DNA of 64,000 nt from Galerina marginata (taxonomy: Eukaryota > Basidiomycota > Agaricomycetes > Agaricales > Galerinaceae). The stretch is taken from positions 2,604,001 through 2,668,000 of the forward strand of contig JAECYW010000004.1 in the NCBI GenBank assembly GCA_023014335.1. Reading direction: 5' to 3'. A program made the position numbers and the translations under genes. The notes under the pieces were generated by a model. It ran no database searches, was not told where the DNA came from, and worked only from the letters and a program-made list of their open reading frames with translations. Positions 10,050 through 23,436 of this stretch are shown piece by piece; positions within the stretch are counted from its first letter, which is position 1; every line of letters starts with the position of its first letter.

Positions 10050-13000
10050 TTACAAGTTCTTACGTAGTAAAAGAACTTGTTTTCTACACTTGATAGCAGA
10101 AGGAAATGGTTTCTAACGCAATGGTTGGAAATTCTCCCACTGCTATAGTGACCCTGCATGGTTTCTGTATCTCAGCCATTACTGGGCCAATTTTGATGAT
10201 CTTGGTATCAAAAAAATTGTAAAAATCACGGCTTTCATGTGGCATGTGTATCCAGGGTTGATTAGGTCATGTGACCTGTTCACACGACCCAAAAAGCGCA
10301 AATTTGTGTAAATTTACACTTAAAACAGATTTCAGTGAGCTAGATATACTAAAATATGTTACCCAGACCAATCTAGAATAATGTACAAATATTTACATAT
10401 GTTTTGCAATGATGTCATGGTGTCCAAATCTGGCAAACAGCTAGCTTAACTCAGTAAAAATCGCAAAATTGGTGTTAAACTGACTGGATAACCCATGAAA
10501 GCCACACCAAACATTGCAAAACATGACCAAATGACTTGAATATAATGTTCTAGATGCTTACATAATCAAACTCACAGCAGAACTTTGTGCAATTGCCTTG
10601 GAATCAGTTGATGCACCAAGTTAGACCAAAATATTTTCAGGGATATGTCATGTGATATGTGTGCACAGACCATCTTTTAGGTAAAAAAACATCATTAGTA
10701 TTTTTATTTTATTTTAATGCCTTTAAAATCTCTTAAAATGGCTTATTTACTGTGTATTTCAAACAATATTCCGCATTTAGTAAGTCACATAACAATGTGA
10801 CAATACATATGTGACATCATTTGATAGCCCTAATTTTTCTGATAATTACACACTTTATTTCAAGGCAATCCGATAAAAACTAAGCGATGTATGAATTAAT
10901 CTTGTTACAAGTTCTTACGTAGTAAAAGAACTTGTTTTCTACACTTGATAGCAGAAGGAAATGGTTTCTAACGCAATGGTTGGAAATTCTCCCACTGCTA
11001 TAGTGACCCTGCATGGTTTCTGTATCTCAGCCATTACTGGGCCAATTTTGATGATCTTGGTATCAAAAAAATTGTAAAAATCACGGCTTTCATGTGGCAT
11101 GTGTATCCAGGGTTGATTAGGTCATGTGACCTGTTCACACGACCCAAAAAGCGCAAATTTGTGTAAATTTACACTTAAAACAGATTTCAGTGAGCTAGAT
11201 ATACTAAAATATGTTACCCAGACCAATCTAGAATAATGTACAAATATTTACATATGTTTTGCAATGATGTCATGGTGTCCAAATCTGGCAAACAGCTAGC
11301 TTAACTCAGTAAAAATCGCAAAATTGGTGTTAAACTGACTGGATAACCCATGAAAGCCACACCAAACATTGCAAAACATGACCAAATGACTTGAATATAA
11401 TGTTCTAGATGCTTACATAATCAAACTCACAGCAGAACTTTGTGCAATTGCCTTGGAATCAGTTGATGCACCAAGTTAGACCAAAATATTTTCAGGGATA
11501 TGTCATGTGATATGTGTGCACAGACCATCTTTTAGGTAAAAAAACATCATTAGTATTTTTATTTTATTTTAATGCCTTTAAAATCTCTTAAAATGGCTTA
11601 TTTACTGTGTATTTCAAACAATATTCCGCATTTAGTAAGTCACATAACAATGTGACAATACATATGTGACATCATTTGATAGCCCTAATTTTTCTGATAA
11701 TTACACACTTTATTTCAAGGCAATCCGATAAAAACTAAGCGATGTATGAATTAATCTTGTTACAAGTTCTTACGTAGTAAAAGAACTTGTTTTCTACACT
11801 TGATAGCAGAAGGAAATGGTTTCTAACGCAATGGTTGGAAATTCTCCCACTGCTATAGTGACCCTGCATGGTTTCTGTATCTCAGCCATTACTGGGCCAA
11901 TTTTGATGATCTTGGTATCAAAAAAATTGTAAAAATCACGGCTTTCATGTGGCATGTGTATCCAGGGTTGATTAGGTCATGTGACCTGTTCACACGACCC
12001 AAAAAGCGCAAATTTGTGTAAATTTACACTTAAAACAGATTTCAGTGAGCTAGATATACTAAAATATGTTACCCAGACCAATCTAGAATAATGTACAAAT
12101 ATTTACATATGTTTTGCAATGATGTCATGGTGTCCAAATCTGGCAAACAGCTAGCTTAACTCAGTAAAAATCGCAAAATTGGTGTTAAACTGACTGGATA
12201 ACCCATGAAAGCCACACCAAACATTGCAAAACATGACCAAATGACTTGAATATAATGTTCTAGATGCTTACATAATCAAACTCACAGCAGAACTTTGTGC
12301 AATTGCCTTGGAATCAGTTGATGCACCAAGTTAGACCAAAATATTTTCAGGGATATGTCATGTGATATGTGTGCACAGACCATCTTTTAGGTAAAAAAAC
12401 ATCATTAGTATTTTTATTTTATTTTAATGCCTTTAAAATCTCTTAAAATGGCTTATTTACTGTGTATTTCAAACAATATTCCGCATTTAGTAAGTCACAT
12501 AACAATGTGACAATACATATGTGACATCATTTGATAGCCCTAATTTTTCTGATAATTACACACTTTATTTCAAGGCAATCCGATAAAAACTAAGCGATGT
12601 ATGAATTAATCTTGTTACAAGTTCTTACGTAGTAAAAGAACTTGTTTTCTACACTTGATAGCAGAAGGAAATGGTTTCTAACGCAATGGTTGGAAATTCT
12701 CCCACTGCTATAGTGACCCTGCATGGTTTCTGTATCTCAGCCATTACTGGGCCAATTTTGATGATCTTGGTATCAAAAAAATTGTAAAAATCACGGCTTT
12801 CATGTGGCATGTGTATCCAGGGTTGATTAGGTCATGTGACCTGTTCACACGACCCAAAAAGCGCAAATTTGTGTAAATTTACACTTAAAACAGATTTCAG
12901 TGAGCTAGATATACTAAAATATGTTACCCAGACCAATCTAGAATAATGTACAAATATTTACATATGTTTTGCAATGATGTCATGGTGTCCAAATCTGGCA

Positions 13001-16000
13001 AACAGCTAGCTTAACTCAGTAAAAATCGCAAAATTGGTGTTAAACTGACTGGATAACCCATGAAAGCCACACCAAACATTGCAAAACATGACCAAATGAC
13101 TTGAATATAATGTTCTAGATGCTTACATAATCAAACTCACAGCAGAACTTTGTGCAATTGCCTTGGAATCAGTTGATGCACCAAGTTAGACCAAAATATT
13201 TTCAGGGATATGTCATGTGATATGTGTGCACAGACCATCTTTTAGGTAAAAAAACATCATTAGTATTTTTATTTTATTTTAATGCCTTTAAAATCTCTTA
13301 AAATGGCTTATTTACTGTGTATTTCAAACAATATTCCGCATTTAGTAAGTCACATAACAATGTGACAATACATATGTGACATCATTTGATAGCCCTAATT
13401 TTTCTGATAATTACACACTTTATTTCAAGGCAATCCGATAAAAACTAAGCGATGTATGAATTAATCTTGTTACAAGTTCTTACGTAGTAAAAGAACTTGT
13501 TTTCTACACTTGATAGCAGAAGGAAATGGTTTCTAACGCAATGGTTGGAAATTCTCCCACTGCTATAGTGACCCTGCATGGTTTCTGTATCTCAGCCATT
13601 ACTGGGCCAATTTTGATGATCTTGGTATCAAAAAAATTGTAAAAATCACGGCTTTCATGTGGCATGTGTATCCAGGGTTGATTAGGTCATGTGACCTGTT
13701 CACACGACCCAAAAAGCGCAAATTTGTGTAAATTTACACTTAAAACAGATTTCAGTGAGCTAGATATACTAAAATATGTTACCCAGACCAATCTAGAATA
13801 ATGTACAAATATTTACATATGTTTTGCAATGATGTCATGGTGTCCAAATCTGGCAAACAGCTAGCTTAACTCAGTAAAAATCGCAAAATTGGTGTTAAAC
13901 TGACTGGATAACCCATGAAAGCCACACCAAACATTGCAAAACATGACCAAATGACTTGAATATAATGTTCTAGATGCTTACATAATCAAACTCACAGCAG
14001 AACTTTGTGCAATTGCCTTGGAATCAGTTGATGCACCAAGTTAGACCAAAATATTTTCAGGGATATGTCATGTGATATGTGTGCACAGACCATCTTTTAG
14101 GTAAAAAAACATCATTAGTATTTTTATTTTATTTTAATGCCTTTAAAATCTCTTAAAATGGCTTATTTACTGTGTATTTCAAACAATATTCCGCATTTAG
14201 TAAGTCACATAACAATGTGACAATACATATGTGACATCATTTGATAGCCCTAATTTTTCTGATAATTACACACTTTATTTCAAGGCAATCCGATAAAAAC
14301 TAAGCGATGTATGAATTAATCTTGTTACAAGTTCTTACGTAGTAAAAGAACTTGTTTTCTACACTTGATAGCAGAAGGAAATGGTTTCTAACGCAATGGT
14401 TGGAAATTCTCCCACTGCTATAGTGACCCTGCATGGTTTCTGTATCTCAGCCATTACTGGGCCAATTTTGATGATCTTGGTATCAAAAAAATTGTAAAAA
14501 TCACGGCTTTCATGTGGCATGTGTATCCAGGGTTGATTAGGTCATGTGACCTGTTCACACGACCCAAAAAGCGCAAATTTGTGTAAATTTACACTTAAAA
14601 CAGATTTCAGTGAGCTAGATATACTAAAATATGTTACCCAGACCAATCTAGAATAATGTACAAATATTTACATATGTTTTGCAATGATGTCATGGTGTCC
14701 AAATCTGGCAAACAGCTAGCTTAACTCAGTAAAAATCGCAAAATTGGTGTTAAACTGACTGGATAACCCATGAAAGCCACACCAAACATTGCAAAACATG
14801 ACCAAATGACTTGAATATAATGTTCTAGATGCTTACATAATCAAACTCACAGCAGAACTTTGTGCAATTGCCTTGGAATCAGTTGATGCACCAAGTTAGA
14901 CCAAAATATTTTCAGGGATATGTCATGTGATATGTGTGCACAGACCATCTTTTAGGTAAAAAAACATCATTAGTATTTTTATTTTATTTTAATGCCTTTA
15001 AAATCTCTTAAAATGGCTTATTTACTGTGTATTTCAAACAATATTCCGCATTTAGTAAGTCACATAACAATGTGACAATACATATGTGACATCATTTGAT
15101 AGCCCTAATTTTTCTGATAATTACACACTTTATTTCAAGGCAATCCGATAAAAACTAAGCGATGTATGAATTAATCTTGTTACAAGTTCTTACGTAGTAA
15201 AAGAACTTGTTTTCTACACTTGATAGCAGAAGGAAATGGTTTCTAACGCAATGGTTGGAAATTCTCCCACTGCTATAGTGACCCTGCATGGTTTCTGTAT
15301 CTCAGCCATTACTGGGCCAATTTTGATGATCTTGGTATCAAAAAAATTGTAAAAATCACGGCTTTCATGTGGCATGTGTATCCAGGGTTGATTAGGTCAT
15401 GTGACCTGTTCACACGACCCAAAAAGCGCAAATTTGTGTAAATTTACACTTAAAACAGATTTCAGTGAGCTAGATATACTAAAATATGTTACCCAGACCA
15501 ATCTAGAATAATGTACAAATATTTACATATGTTTTGCAATGATGTCATGGTGTCCAAATCTGGCAAACAGCTAGCTTAACTCAGTAAAAATCGCAAAATT
15601 GGTGTTAAACTGACTGGATAACCCATGAAAGCCACACCAAACATTGCAAAACATGACCAAATGACTTGAATATAATGTTCTAGATGCTTACATAATCAAA
15701 CTCACAGCAGAACTTTGTGCAATTGCCTTGGAATCAGTTGATGCACCAAGTTAGACCAAAATATTTTCAGGGATATGTCATGTGATATGTGTGCACAGAC
15801 CATCTTTTAGGTAAAAAAACATCATTAGTATTTTTATTTTATTTTAATGCCTTTAAAATCTCTTAAAATGGCTTATTTACTGTGTATTTCAAACAATATT
15901 CCGCATTTAGTAAGTCACATAACAATGTGACAATACATATGTGACATCATTTGATAGCCCTAATTTTTCTGATAATTACACACTTTATTTCAAGGCAATC

Positions 16001-18599
16001 CGATAAAAACTAAGCGATGTATGAATTAATCTTGTTACAAGTTCTTACGTAGTAAAAGAACTTGTTTTCTACACTTGATAGCAGAAGGAAATGGTTTCTA
16101 ACGCAATGGTTGGAAATTCTCCCACTGCTATAGTGACCCTGCATGGTTTCTGTATCTCAGCCATTACTGGGCCAATTTTGATGATCTTGGTATCAAAAAA
16201 ATTGTAAAAATCACGGCTTTCATGTGGCATGTGTATCCAGGGTTGATTAGGTCATGTGACCTGTTCACACGACCCAAAAAGCGCAAATTTGTGTAAATTT
16301 ACACTTAAAACAGATTTCAGTGAGCTAGATATACTAAAATATGTTACCCAGACCAATCTAGAATAATGTACAAATATTTACATATGTTTTGCAATGATGT
16401 CATGGTGTCCAAATCTGGCAAACAGCTAGCTTAACTCAGTAAAAATCGCAAAATTGGTGTTAAACTGACTGGATAACCCATGAAAGCCACACCAAACATT
16501 GCAAAACATGACCAAATGACTTGAATATAATGTTCTAGATGCTTACATAATCAAACTCACAGCAGAACTTTGTGCAATTGCCTTGGAATCAGTTGATGCA
16601 CCAAGTTAGACCAAAATATTTTCAGGGATATGTCATGTGATATGTGTGCACAGACCATCTTTTAGGTAAAAAAACATCATTAGTATTTTTATTTTATTTT
16701 AATGCCTTTAAAATCTCTTAAAATGGCTTATTTACTGTGTATTTCAAACAATATTCCGCATTTAGTAAGTCACATAACAATGTGACAATACATATGTGAC
16801 ATCATTTGATAGCCCTAATTTTTCTGATAATTACACACTTTATTTCAAGGCAATCCGATAAAAACTAAGCGATGTATGAATTAATCTTGTTACAAGTTCT
16901 TACGTAGTAAAAGAACTTGTTTTCTACACTTGATAGCAGAAGGAAATGGTTTCTAACGCAATGGTTGGAAATTCTCCCACTGCTATAGTGACCCTGCATG
17001 GTTTCTGTATCTCAGCCATTACTGGGCCAATTTTGATGATCTTGGTATCAAAAAAATTGTAAAAATCACGGCTTTCATGTGGCATGTGTATCCAGGGTTG
17101 ATTAGGTCATGTGACCTGTTCACACGACCCAAAAAGCGCAAATTTGTGTAAATTTACACTTAAAACAGATTTCAGTGAGCTAGATATACTAAAATATGTT
17201 ACCCAGACCAATCTAGAATAATGTACAAATATTTACATATGTTTTGCAATGATGTCATGGTGTCCAAATCTGGCAAACAGCTAGCTTAACTCAGTAAAAA
17301 TCGCAAAATTGGTGTTAAACTGACTGGATAACCCATGAAAGCCACACCAAACATTGCAAAACATGACCAAATGACTTGAATATAATGTTCTAGATGCTTA
17401 CATAATCAAACTCACAGCAGAACTTTGTGCAATTGCCTTGGAATCAGTTGATGCACCAAGTTAGACCAAAATATTTTCAGGGATATGTCATGTGATATGT
17501 GTGCACAGACCATCTTTTAGGTAAAAAAACATCATTAGTATTTTTATTTTATTTTAATGCCTTTAAAATCTCTTAAAATGGCTTATTTACTGTGTATTTC
17601 AAACAATATTCCGCATTTAGTAAGTCACATAACAATGTGACAATACATATGTGACATCATTTGATAGCCCTAATTTTTCTGATAATTACACACTTTATTT
17701 CAAGGCAATCCGATAAAAACTAAGCGATGTATGAATTAATCTTGTTACAAGTTCTTACGTAGTAAAAGAACTTGTTTTCTACACTTGATAGCAGAAGGAA
17801 ATGGTTTCTAACGCAATGGTTGGAAATTCTCCCACTGCTATAGTGACCCTGCATGGTTTCTGTATCTCAGCCATTACTGGGCCAATTTTGATGATCTTGG
17901 TATCAAAAAAATTGTAAAAATCACGGCTTTCATGTGGCATGTGTATCCAGGGTTGATTAGGTCATGTGACCTGTTCACACGACCCAAAAAGCGCAAATTT
18001 GTGTAAATTTACACTTAAAACAGATTTCAGTGAGCTAGATATACTAAAATATGTTACCCAGACCAATCTAGAATAATGTACAAATATTTACATATGTTTT
18101 GCAATGATGTCATGGTGTCCAAATCTGGCAAACAGCTAGCTTAACTCAGTAAAAATCGCAAAATTGGTGTTAAACTGACTGGATAACCCATGAAAGCCAC
18201 ACCAAACATTGCAAAACATGACCAAATGACTTGAATATAATGTTCTAGATGCTTACATAATCAAACTCACAGCAGAACTTTGTGCAATTGCCTTGGAATC
18301 AGTTGATGCACCAAGTTAGACCAAAATATTTTCAGGGATATGTCATGTGATATGTGTGCACAGACCATCTTTTAGGTAAAAAAACATCATTAGTATTTTT
18401 ATTTTATTTTAATGCCTTTAAAATCTCTTAAAATGGCTTATTTACTGTGTATTTCAAACAATATTCCGCATTTAGTAAGTCACATAACAATGTGACAATA
18501 CATATGTGACATCATTTGATAGCCCTAATTTTTCTGATAATTACACACTTTATTTCAAGGCAATCCGATAAAAACTAAGCGATGTATGAATTAATCTTG
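10050..18599 (+). repeat. Tandem array, 10 x 855 bp, each unit starting with a 5' terminus
   Basis: Palindromic 5' ends start at 10052, 10907, 11762, 12617, 13472, 14327, 15182, 16037, 16892, 17747 and (the single-copy base) 18602, exactly 855 bp apart. Blocks 3,420 bp apart read letter for letter the same. Each unit is about 183 bp of 5' end (to ATCACGGC) plus about 672 bp of AT-rich spacer containing GGTCATGTGACC. The spacer is replaced after the last 5' end by the 3' segment that begins TTCCTGGTCACGTGACC. Confidence 0.95.
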
Positions 18600-18985
18600 T
18601 TACAAGTTCTTACGTAGTAAAAGAACTTGTTTTCTACACTTGATAGCAGAAGGAAATGGTTTCTAACGCAATGGTTGGAAATTCTCCCACTGCTATAGTG
18701 ACCCTGCATGGTTTCTGTATCTCAGCCATTACTGGGCCAATTTTGATGATCTTGGTATCAAAAAAATTGTAAAAATCACGGCCTTCCTGGTCACGTGACC
18801 AGGCCGTTTTAGGCTTGTTAGAACGGCCTCATTTTTCTGCTTTTTTTGAGTATAAGATCATCCCAATAGCTTCACATTTGAGCGGACTATGCATTATTTA
18901 CTTATTTTAACCTTTATTTATAGTCGGACTCACCTAGAAAGTAAGAACTTGTTTTTGCCATGCGCAGCAATGGCCTCTGACCAAG
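10050..18985 (+). mobile_element. Non-autonomous Helentron E with a 10-unit array
   Basis: The 5' TTACAAGTTCTTAC starts at 10050. The 3' end has the arm GTAAGAACTTGT at 18941-18952, the hairpin GCCATGCGCAGCAATGGC at 18957-18974, and the end CTCTGACCAAG at 18985. The length of 8,936 bp equals 386 + 10 x 855. The flanks ...GTCCA and TCCAC restore the host ORF, with no target duplication. No ORF of note lies inside. The same element with 6 units is found inverted at 38464-43979. Confidence 0.93.
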
Positions 18986-19361
18986 TCCACATTCCATAAG
19001 CTCATTCGACTTCAATGTATACTGGAATTTGACTCCCCAGATTCTTCTCGATGGTGATGTAACCATTAAAACCGAAAGACAGCTCCGCAGAATTCGATAC
19101 CGCATTTGCATCAATGCAGATTACAATTGGGATCTCGTGAAGAAAGGAACCATTTTGATCATTGGCGGACTCAACAACCCAGAGGTCAAGTACTTGGCCA
19201 CCGTTTGACGCACCCTCACCAAAGAAGGCTCACTAGTGCAATTAAATGCATACACGAAGCAAGGACGTCTCATTAATCCGGACAATGAAGACTGGCCAGC
19301 ATTATTGATCACTATACCTAACCAGCACTGCAAGGTTCAATTGTCAAAGGAGATACTTCAA

Positions 19362-22300
19362 CTTGGTCAGAGGCCATTGCTGCGCATGGCAAAAACAAGT
19401 TCTTACTTTTAAGGTGAGTCCGACTATAAATAAAGGTTAAATAAGTAAATAATATGTAGTCCGCTCAAATCTGAACGGATTTGGATGATCATATACTCAA
19501 AAAAAGCAGAAAAATGAGGCGGTTCTAACAAGCCTAAAACGGCCTGGTCACGTGACCAGGAAGGCCCTGATTTTTACGAATTTTTTGATACCAAGATCAT
19601 AAAAATTGGCCCAGTAATGGCTGAGATACAGAAACCATGCAGGGTCACTGTATGAGTGGGAGAATTTCAAACCATTGCGTTAGAAACCATTTCTGCCTGC
19701 TATGCAGGCCGGAAAACAAGTTCTTTTACTACGTAAGAACTTGTAACAAGATTAATTATTAGACTACAATAAGAACTTGTAATAAGATTAATTCTTACGT
19801 CGCTTAGTTTTTATCGGATTGCCTTGAAACAAAGTGTGTAATTATCAGAAAAATCAGGGCTAAAAGATGGTGTCACATATGTATTGTCACACCTTTATGT
19901 GACTTACCAAATGCGGAATATTGTTTGAAATACACTATATTGGGAGATTTAAAGGCATTAAAATAAAATAAAAATACAGATGATGTTTTTTTTACCTATG
20001 GGATGGTCTGTGCACACATATCACATGACATATCCCTGAGAATATTTTGGTCTAACTTGGTGCCTCAATTGATTTCAAGGGATTTGCACAAAGTCCTGCT
20101 GTGAGTTTGATTATGTAAGCTTCTAGAACATTATTTCCATGTTATTTGGTCATGTTTTGCAATGTTTGGTGTGCCTTTTATGGGTTATCCAGTCAGTTTA
20201 ACACCAATTTTCGGATTTTCACCAAGTTGAACTGACTGTTTGCCTGATTTGGACACCATGACATCATTGCAAAACATATGTAAATATTTGTACATTATTC
20301 TAGATTTGTCTGGGCAACATATTTTAGCATATCTAGCTCACTGAAATCTGTATCAAGTGTGAATTCACACAAATTTGCGCTTTTTGGCTTGTGTGAACAG
20401 GTCACATGACCTAATCAACCCTGGATACACATACCACATGAAAGCCCTGATTTTTACAAATTTTTTGATACCAAGATCATAAAAATTGGCCCAGTAATGG
20501 CTGAGATACAGAAACCATGCAGGGTCACTGTATGAGTGGGAGAATTTCAAACCATTGCGTTAGAAACCATTTCTGCCTGCTATGCAGGCCGGAAAACAAG
20601 TTCTTTTACTACGTAAGAACTTGTAACAAGATTAATTATTAGACTACAATAAGAACTTGTAATAAGATTAATTCTTACGTCGCTTAGTTTTTATCGGATT
20701 GCCTTGAAACAAAGTGTGTAATTATCAGAAAAATCAGGGCTAAAAGATGGTGTCACATATGTATTGTCACACCTTTATGTGACTTACCAAATGCGGAATA
20801 TTGTTTGAAATACACTATATTGGGAGATTTAAAGGCATTAAAATAAAATAAAAATACAGATGATGTTTTTTTTACCTATGGGATGGTCTGTGCACACATA
20901 TCACATGACATATCCCTGAGAATATTTTGGTCTAACTTGGTGCCTCAATTGATTTCAAGGGATTTGCACAAAGTCCTGCTGTGAGTTTGATTATGTAAGC
21001 TTCTAGAACATTATTTCCATGTTATTTGGTCATGTTTTGCAATGTTTGGTGTGCCTTTTATGGGTTATCCAGTCAGTTTAACACCAATTTTCGGATTTTC
21101 ACCAAGTTGAACTGACTGTTTGCCTGATTTGGACACCATGACATCATTGCAAAACATATGTAAATATTTGTACATTATTCTAGATTTGTCTGGGCAACAT
21201 ATTTTAGCATATCTAGCTCACTGAAATCTGTATCAAGTGTGAATTCACACAAATTTGCGCTTTTTGGCTTGTGTGAACAGGTCACATGACCTAATCAACC
21301 CTGGATACACATACCACATGAAAGCCCTGATTTTTACAAATTTTTTGATACCAAGATCATAAAAATTGGCCCAGTAATGGCTGAGATACAGAAACCATGC
21401 AGGGTCACTGTATGAGTGGGAGAATTTCAAACCATTGCGTTAGAAACCATTTCTGCCTGCTATGCAGGCCGGAAAACAAGTTCTTTTACTACGTAAGAAC
21501 TTGTAACAAGATTAATTATTAGACTACAATAAGAACTTGTAATAAGATTAATTCTTACGTCGCTTAGTTTTTATCGGATTGCCTTGAAACAAAGTGTGTA
21601 ATTATCAGAAAAATCAGGGCTAAAAGATGGTGTCACATATGTATTGTCACACCTTTATGTGACTTACCAAATGCGGAATATTGTTTGAAATACACTATAT
21701 TGGGAGATTTAAAGGCATTAAAATAAAATAAAAATACAGATGATGTTTTTTTTACCTAAGGGATGGTCTGTGCACACATATTACATGACATATCCCTGAG
21801 AATATTTTGGTCTAACTTGGTGCCTCAATTGATTTCAAGGGATTTGCACAAAGTCCTGCTGTGAGTTTGATTATGTAAGCTTCTAGAACATTATTTCCAT
21901 GTTATTTGGTCATGTTTTGCAATGTTTGGTGTGCCTTTTATGGGTTATCCAGTCAGTTTAACACCAATTTTCGGATTTTCACCAAGTTGAACTGACTGTT
22001 TGCCTGATTTGGACACCATGACATCATTGCAAAACATATGTAAATATTTGTACATTATTCTAGATTTGTCTGGGCAACATATTTTAGCATATCTAGCTCA
22101 CTGAAATCTGTATCAAGTGTGAATTCACACAAATTTGCGCTTTTTGGCTTGTGTGAACAGGTCACATGACCTAATCGACCCTGGATACACATGCCACATG
22201 AAAGCCCTGATTTTTACGAATTTTTTGATACCAAGATCATAAAAATTGGCCCAGTAATGGCTGAGATACAGAAACCATGCAGGGTCACTATAGCAGTGGG

Positions 22301-22386
22301 AGAATTTCCAACCATTGCGTTAGAAACCATTTCTGCCTGCTATGCAGGCCGGAAAACAAGTTCTTTTACTACGTAAGAACTTGTAA
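19362..22386 (-). mobile_element. Non-autonomous Helentron F with a 3-unit array
   Basis: The 3' terminus is at the left (CTTGGTCAGAGG, 19362) and the 5' terminus at the right (ends 22386). Palindromes start at 19716, 20596, 21476 and 22356, 880 bp apart, so 3,025 bp = 385 + 3 x 880. The units differ from those of E (880 vs 855 bp) and carry a partly duplicated 5' end (AAGAACTTGTAATAAG). The left flank is the end of the split paralogue on the plus strand; the right flank is a minus-strand ORF starting CCTCG, not the expected T. The flanks do not rejoin. Confidence 0.88.
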
Positions 22387-23436
22387 CCTCGTGATGATGT
22401 CCAAAAGACGATCACCCTCAACCGCGGGGGGTGAAGGCAAGGCAAAGTCGACGAGAACCTGCTTGCGCGAGGGACCTGACGAGGTGAAAAGAGGGGTCTC
22501 CCTCTTCTGCTCCTTAGCAGGAGCGGGATTGCCCTGGGGGACAGAAGGCGTAAGCAGCCTTTTGGAGGGACCAGCCGCAGGAGCTGGCTTAACCGCGGCA
22601 GCCGCATAGCCCACGCGAACGGGTTTCTGCGCCCTACCAGGCTTGGAATGTAGAGGAATCGGCGGGGAAGGCCTCTGAAAAGGAACCACCTTCTTGGCCT
22701 TCGCAGGCCGCGGTTGTGGTTGGACTGGTTTCCGACCTCCTTTCGGATGGTCGGCATTCCCCTTGCCTTTCCTATTGGGAGGAGGGGGAATGTCGGGGGG
22801 TCCAGACCTCTCCGGAGGGAATAGGGCTGGGGCGGATGAAACAGCTGTGACAGGGCGATGGATTGTCTGATTGTCGACGTCCATTCCCCAGGGAAGCTGA
22901 ACAAAAGGGAGGATCGCCTTGGATAATCCGACAAATCCATGGGGGGCACCGGTGGAAACATCTATCCACCCGGTATTGTTGAGGGCTGCGACAAAATCGA
23001 CAACCCCGGATGCAAGCCGTCAAGAACTGGCAAGATTGGTGTCGGCCTTAGGTCTCCCACTCAGGAGAGCCCTAGTGGCGCACTCAATGCCGACAGCAAT
23101 GGATGCCGCAGTTACACTCCCTTCAGTGACTGCTTCATTGCCATCTTGATCGTCTGAGGAGGGCTCAAAGTCAGCCATCTCCGAATCAGAGGGGGGTGGT
23201 CCGTGCGCAGAGAGCTGAACTGTAGAACTGGACACCCTAGAGGATGGCCTGGAAGGTCCCCGACGTTCCTGAGCAGGGACATCAGGGGTATAGCGAGCTC
23301 TAGCTGCAGAAGATGCAGCAGAACCGGAAGATCCATCTGCAGGAGCTGCAGTGAAGACCGGAGGGGTGTTTCGACTTGTCTGGCCCGTATCGCGGGCGCT
23401 TTGAGGGCACTTGTCCCCAGGCTTCAGAGGCATCAT
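22387..23436 (-). pseudogene. Proline-rich hypothetical ORF with one in-frame stop
   Basis: Read on the minus strand from ATG 23436, one frame runs to the edge of element F at 22387, broken only by TGA at 23020-23022. After the stop it continues LASGVVDFVAALNN, then FVQLPWGMDVDNQ. The ORF is far more GC-rich than the surrounding DNA. It is rich in Pro, Ser, Ala, Lys and Arg (GPPDIPPPPNRKGK, VPFQRPSPPIP), has an acidic patch (DSEMADFEPSSDDQD) and no evident catalytic motif. The basic low-complexity tail would suit a retroelement gag or nucleic-acid-binding protein, but I cannot assign it. The C-terminus is cut by element F after LLDIITR. Confidence 0.45.

Larger units (their letters stand above)
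9628..19361 (+). pseudogene. Hypothetical protein paralogue, split by element E and by a stop
   Basis: The coding parts are 9628-10049 and 18986-19361. The ATG at 9628 follows a pyrimidine-rich leader and gives an N-terminus similar in character to the 8291 gene (Ser/Thr-rich), so I prefer it to the upstream ATG at 9337. The two halves join at a His codon (GAAGTCCA + T) to give EVHPHS, matching EVHPQF of the paralogue, so the 8,936-bp element E inserted in frame between A and T. A TGA at 19206-19208 (probably from CGA) then breaks the frame. The reading continues with LVQLNAY and DNEDWPALL until element F begins at 19362, where the C-terminus is lost. The function is unknown. Confidence 0.7.

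Noticed and set aside
10050..18599. Large direct repeats as a CRISPR array or satellite/centromere DNA
   Set aside because: The repeat unit is 855 bp with no short-repeat/spacer pattern, and the array has transposon ends and clean insertion junctions; CRISPR does not apply to a eukaryotic locus.
20365..21430. Repeated 61-aa minus-strand ORF in each 880-bp unit
   Set aside because: It is short, lies in AT-rich spacer and 5' end, has no counterpart in the 855-bp units and looks like a chance ORF copied with the repeat.
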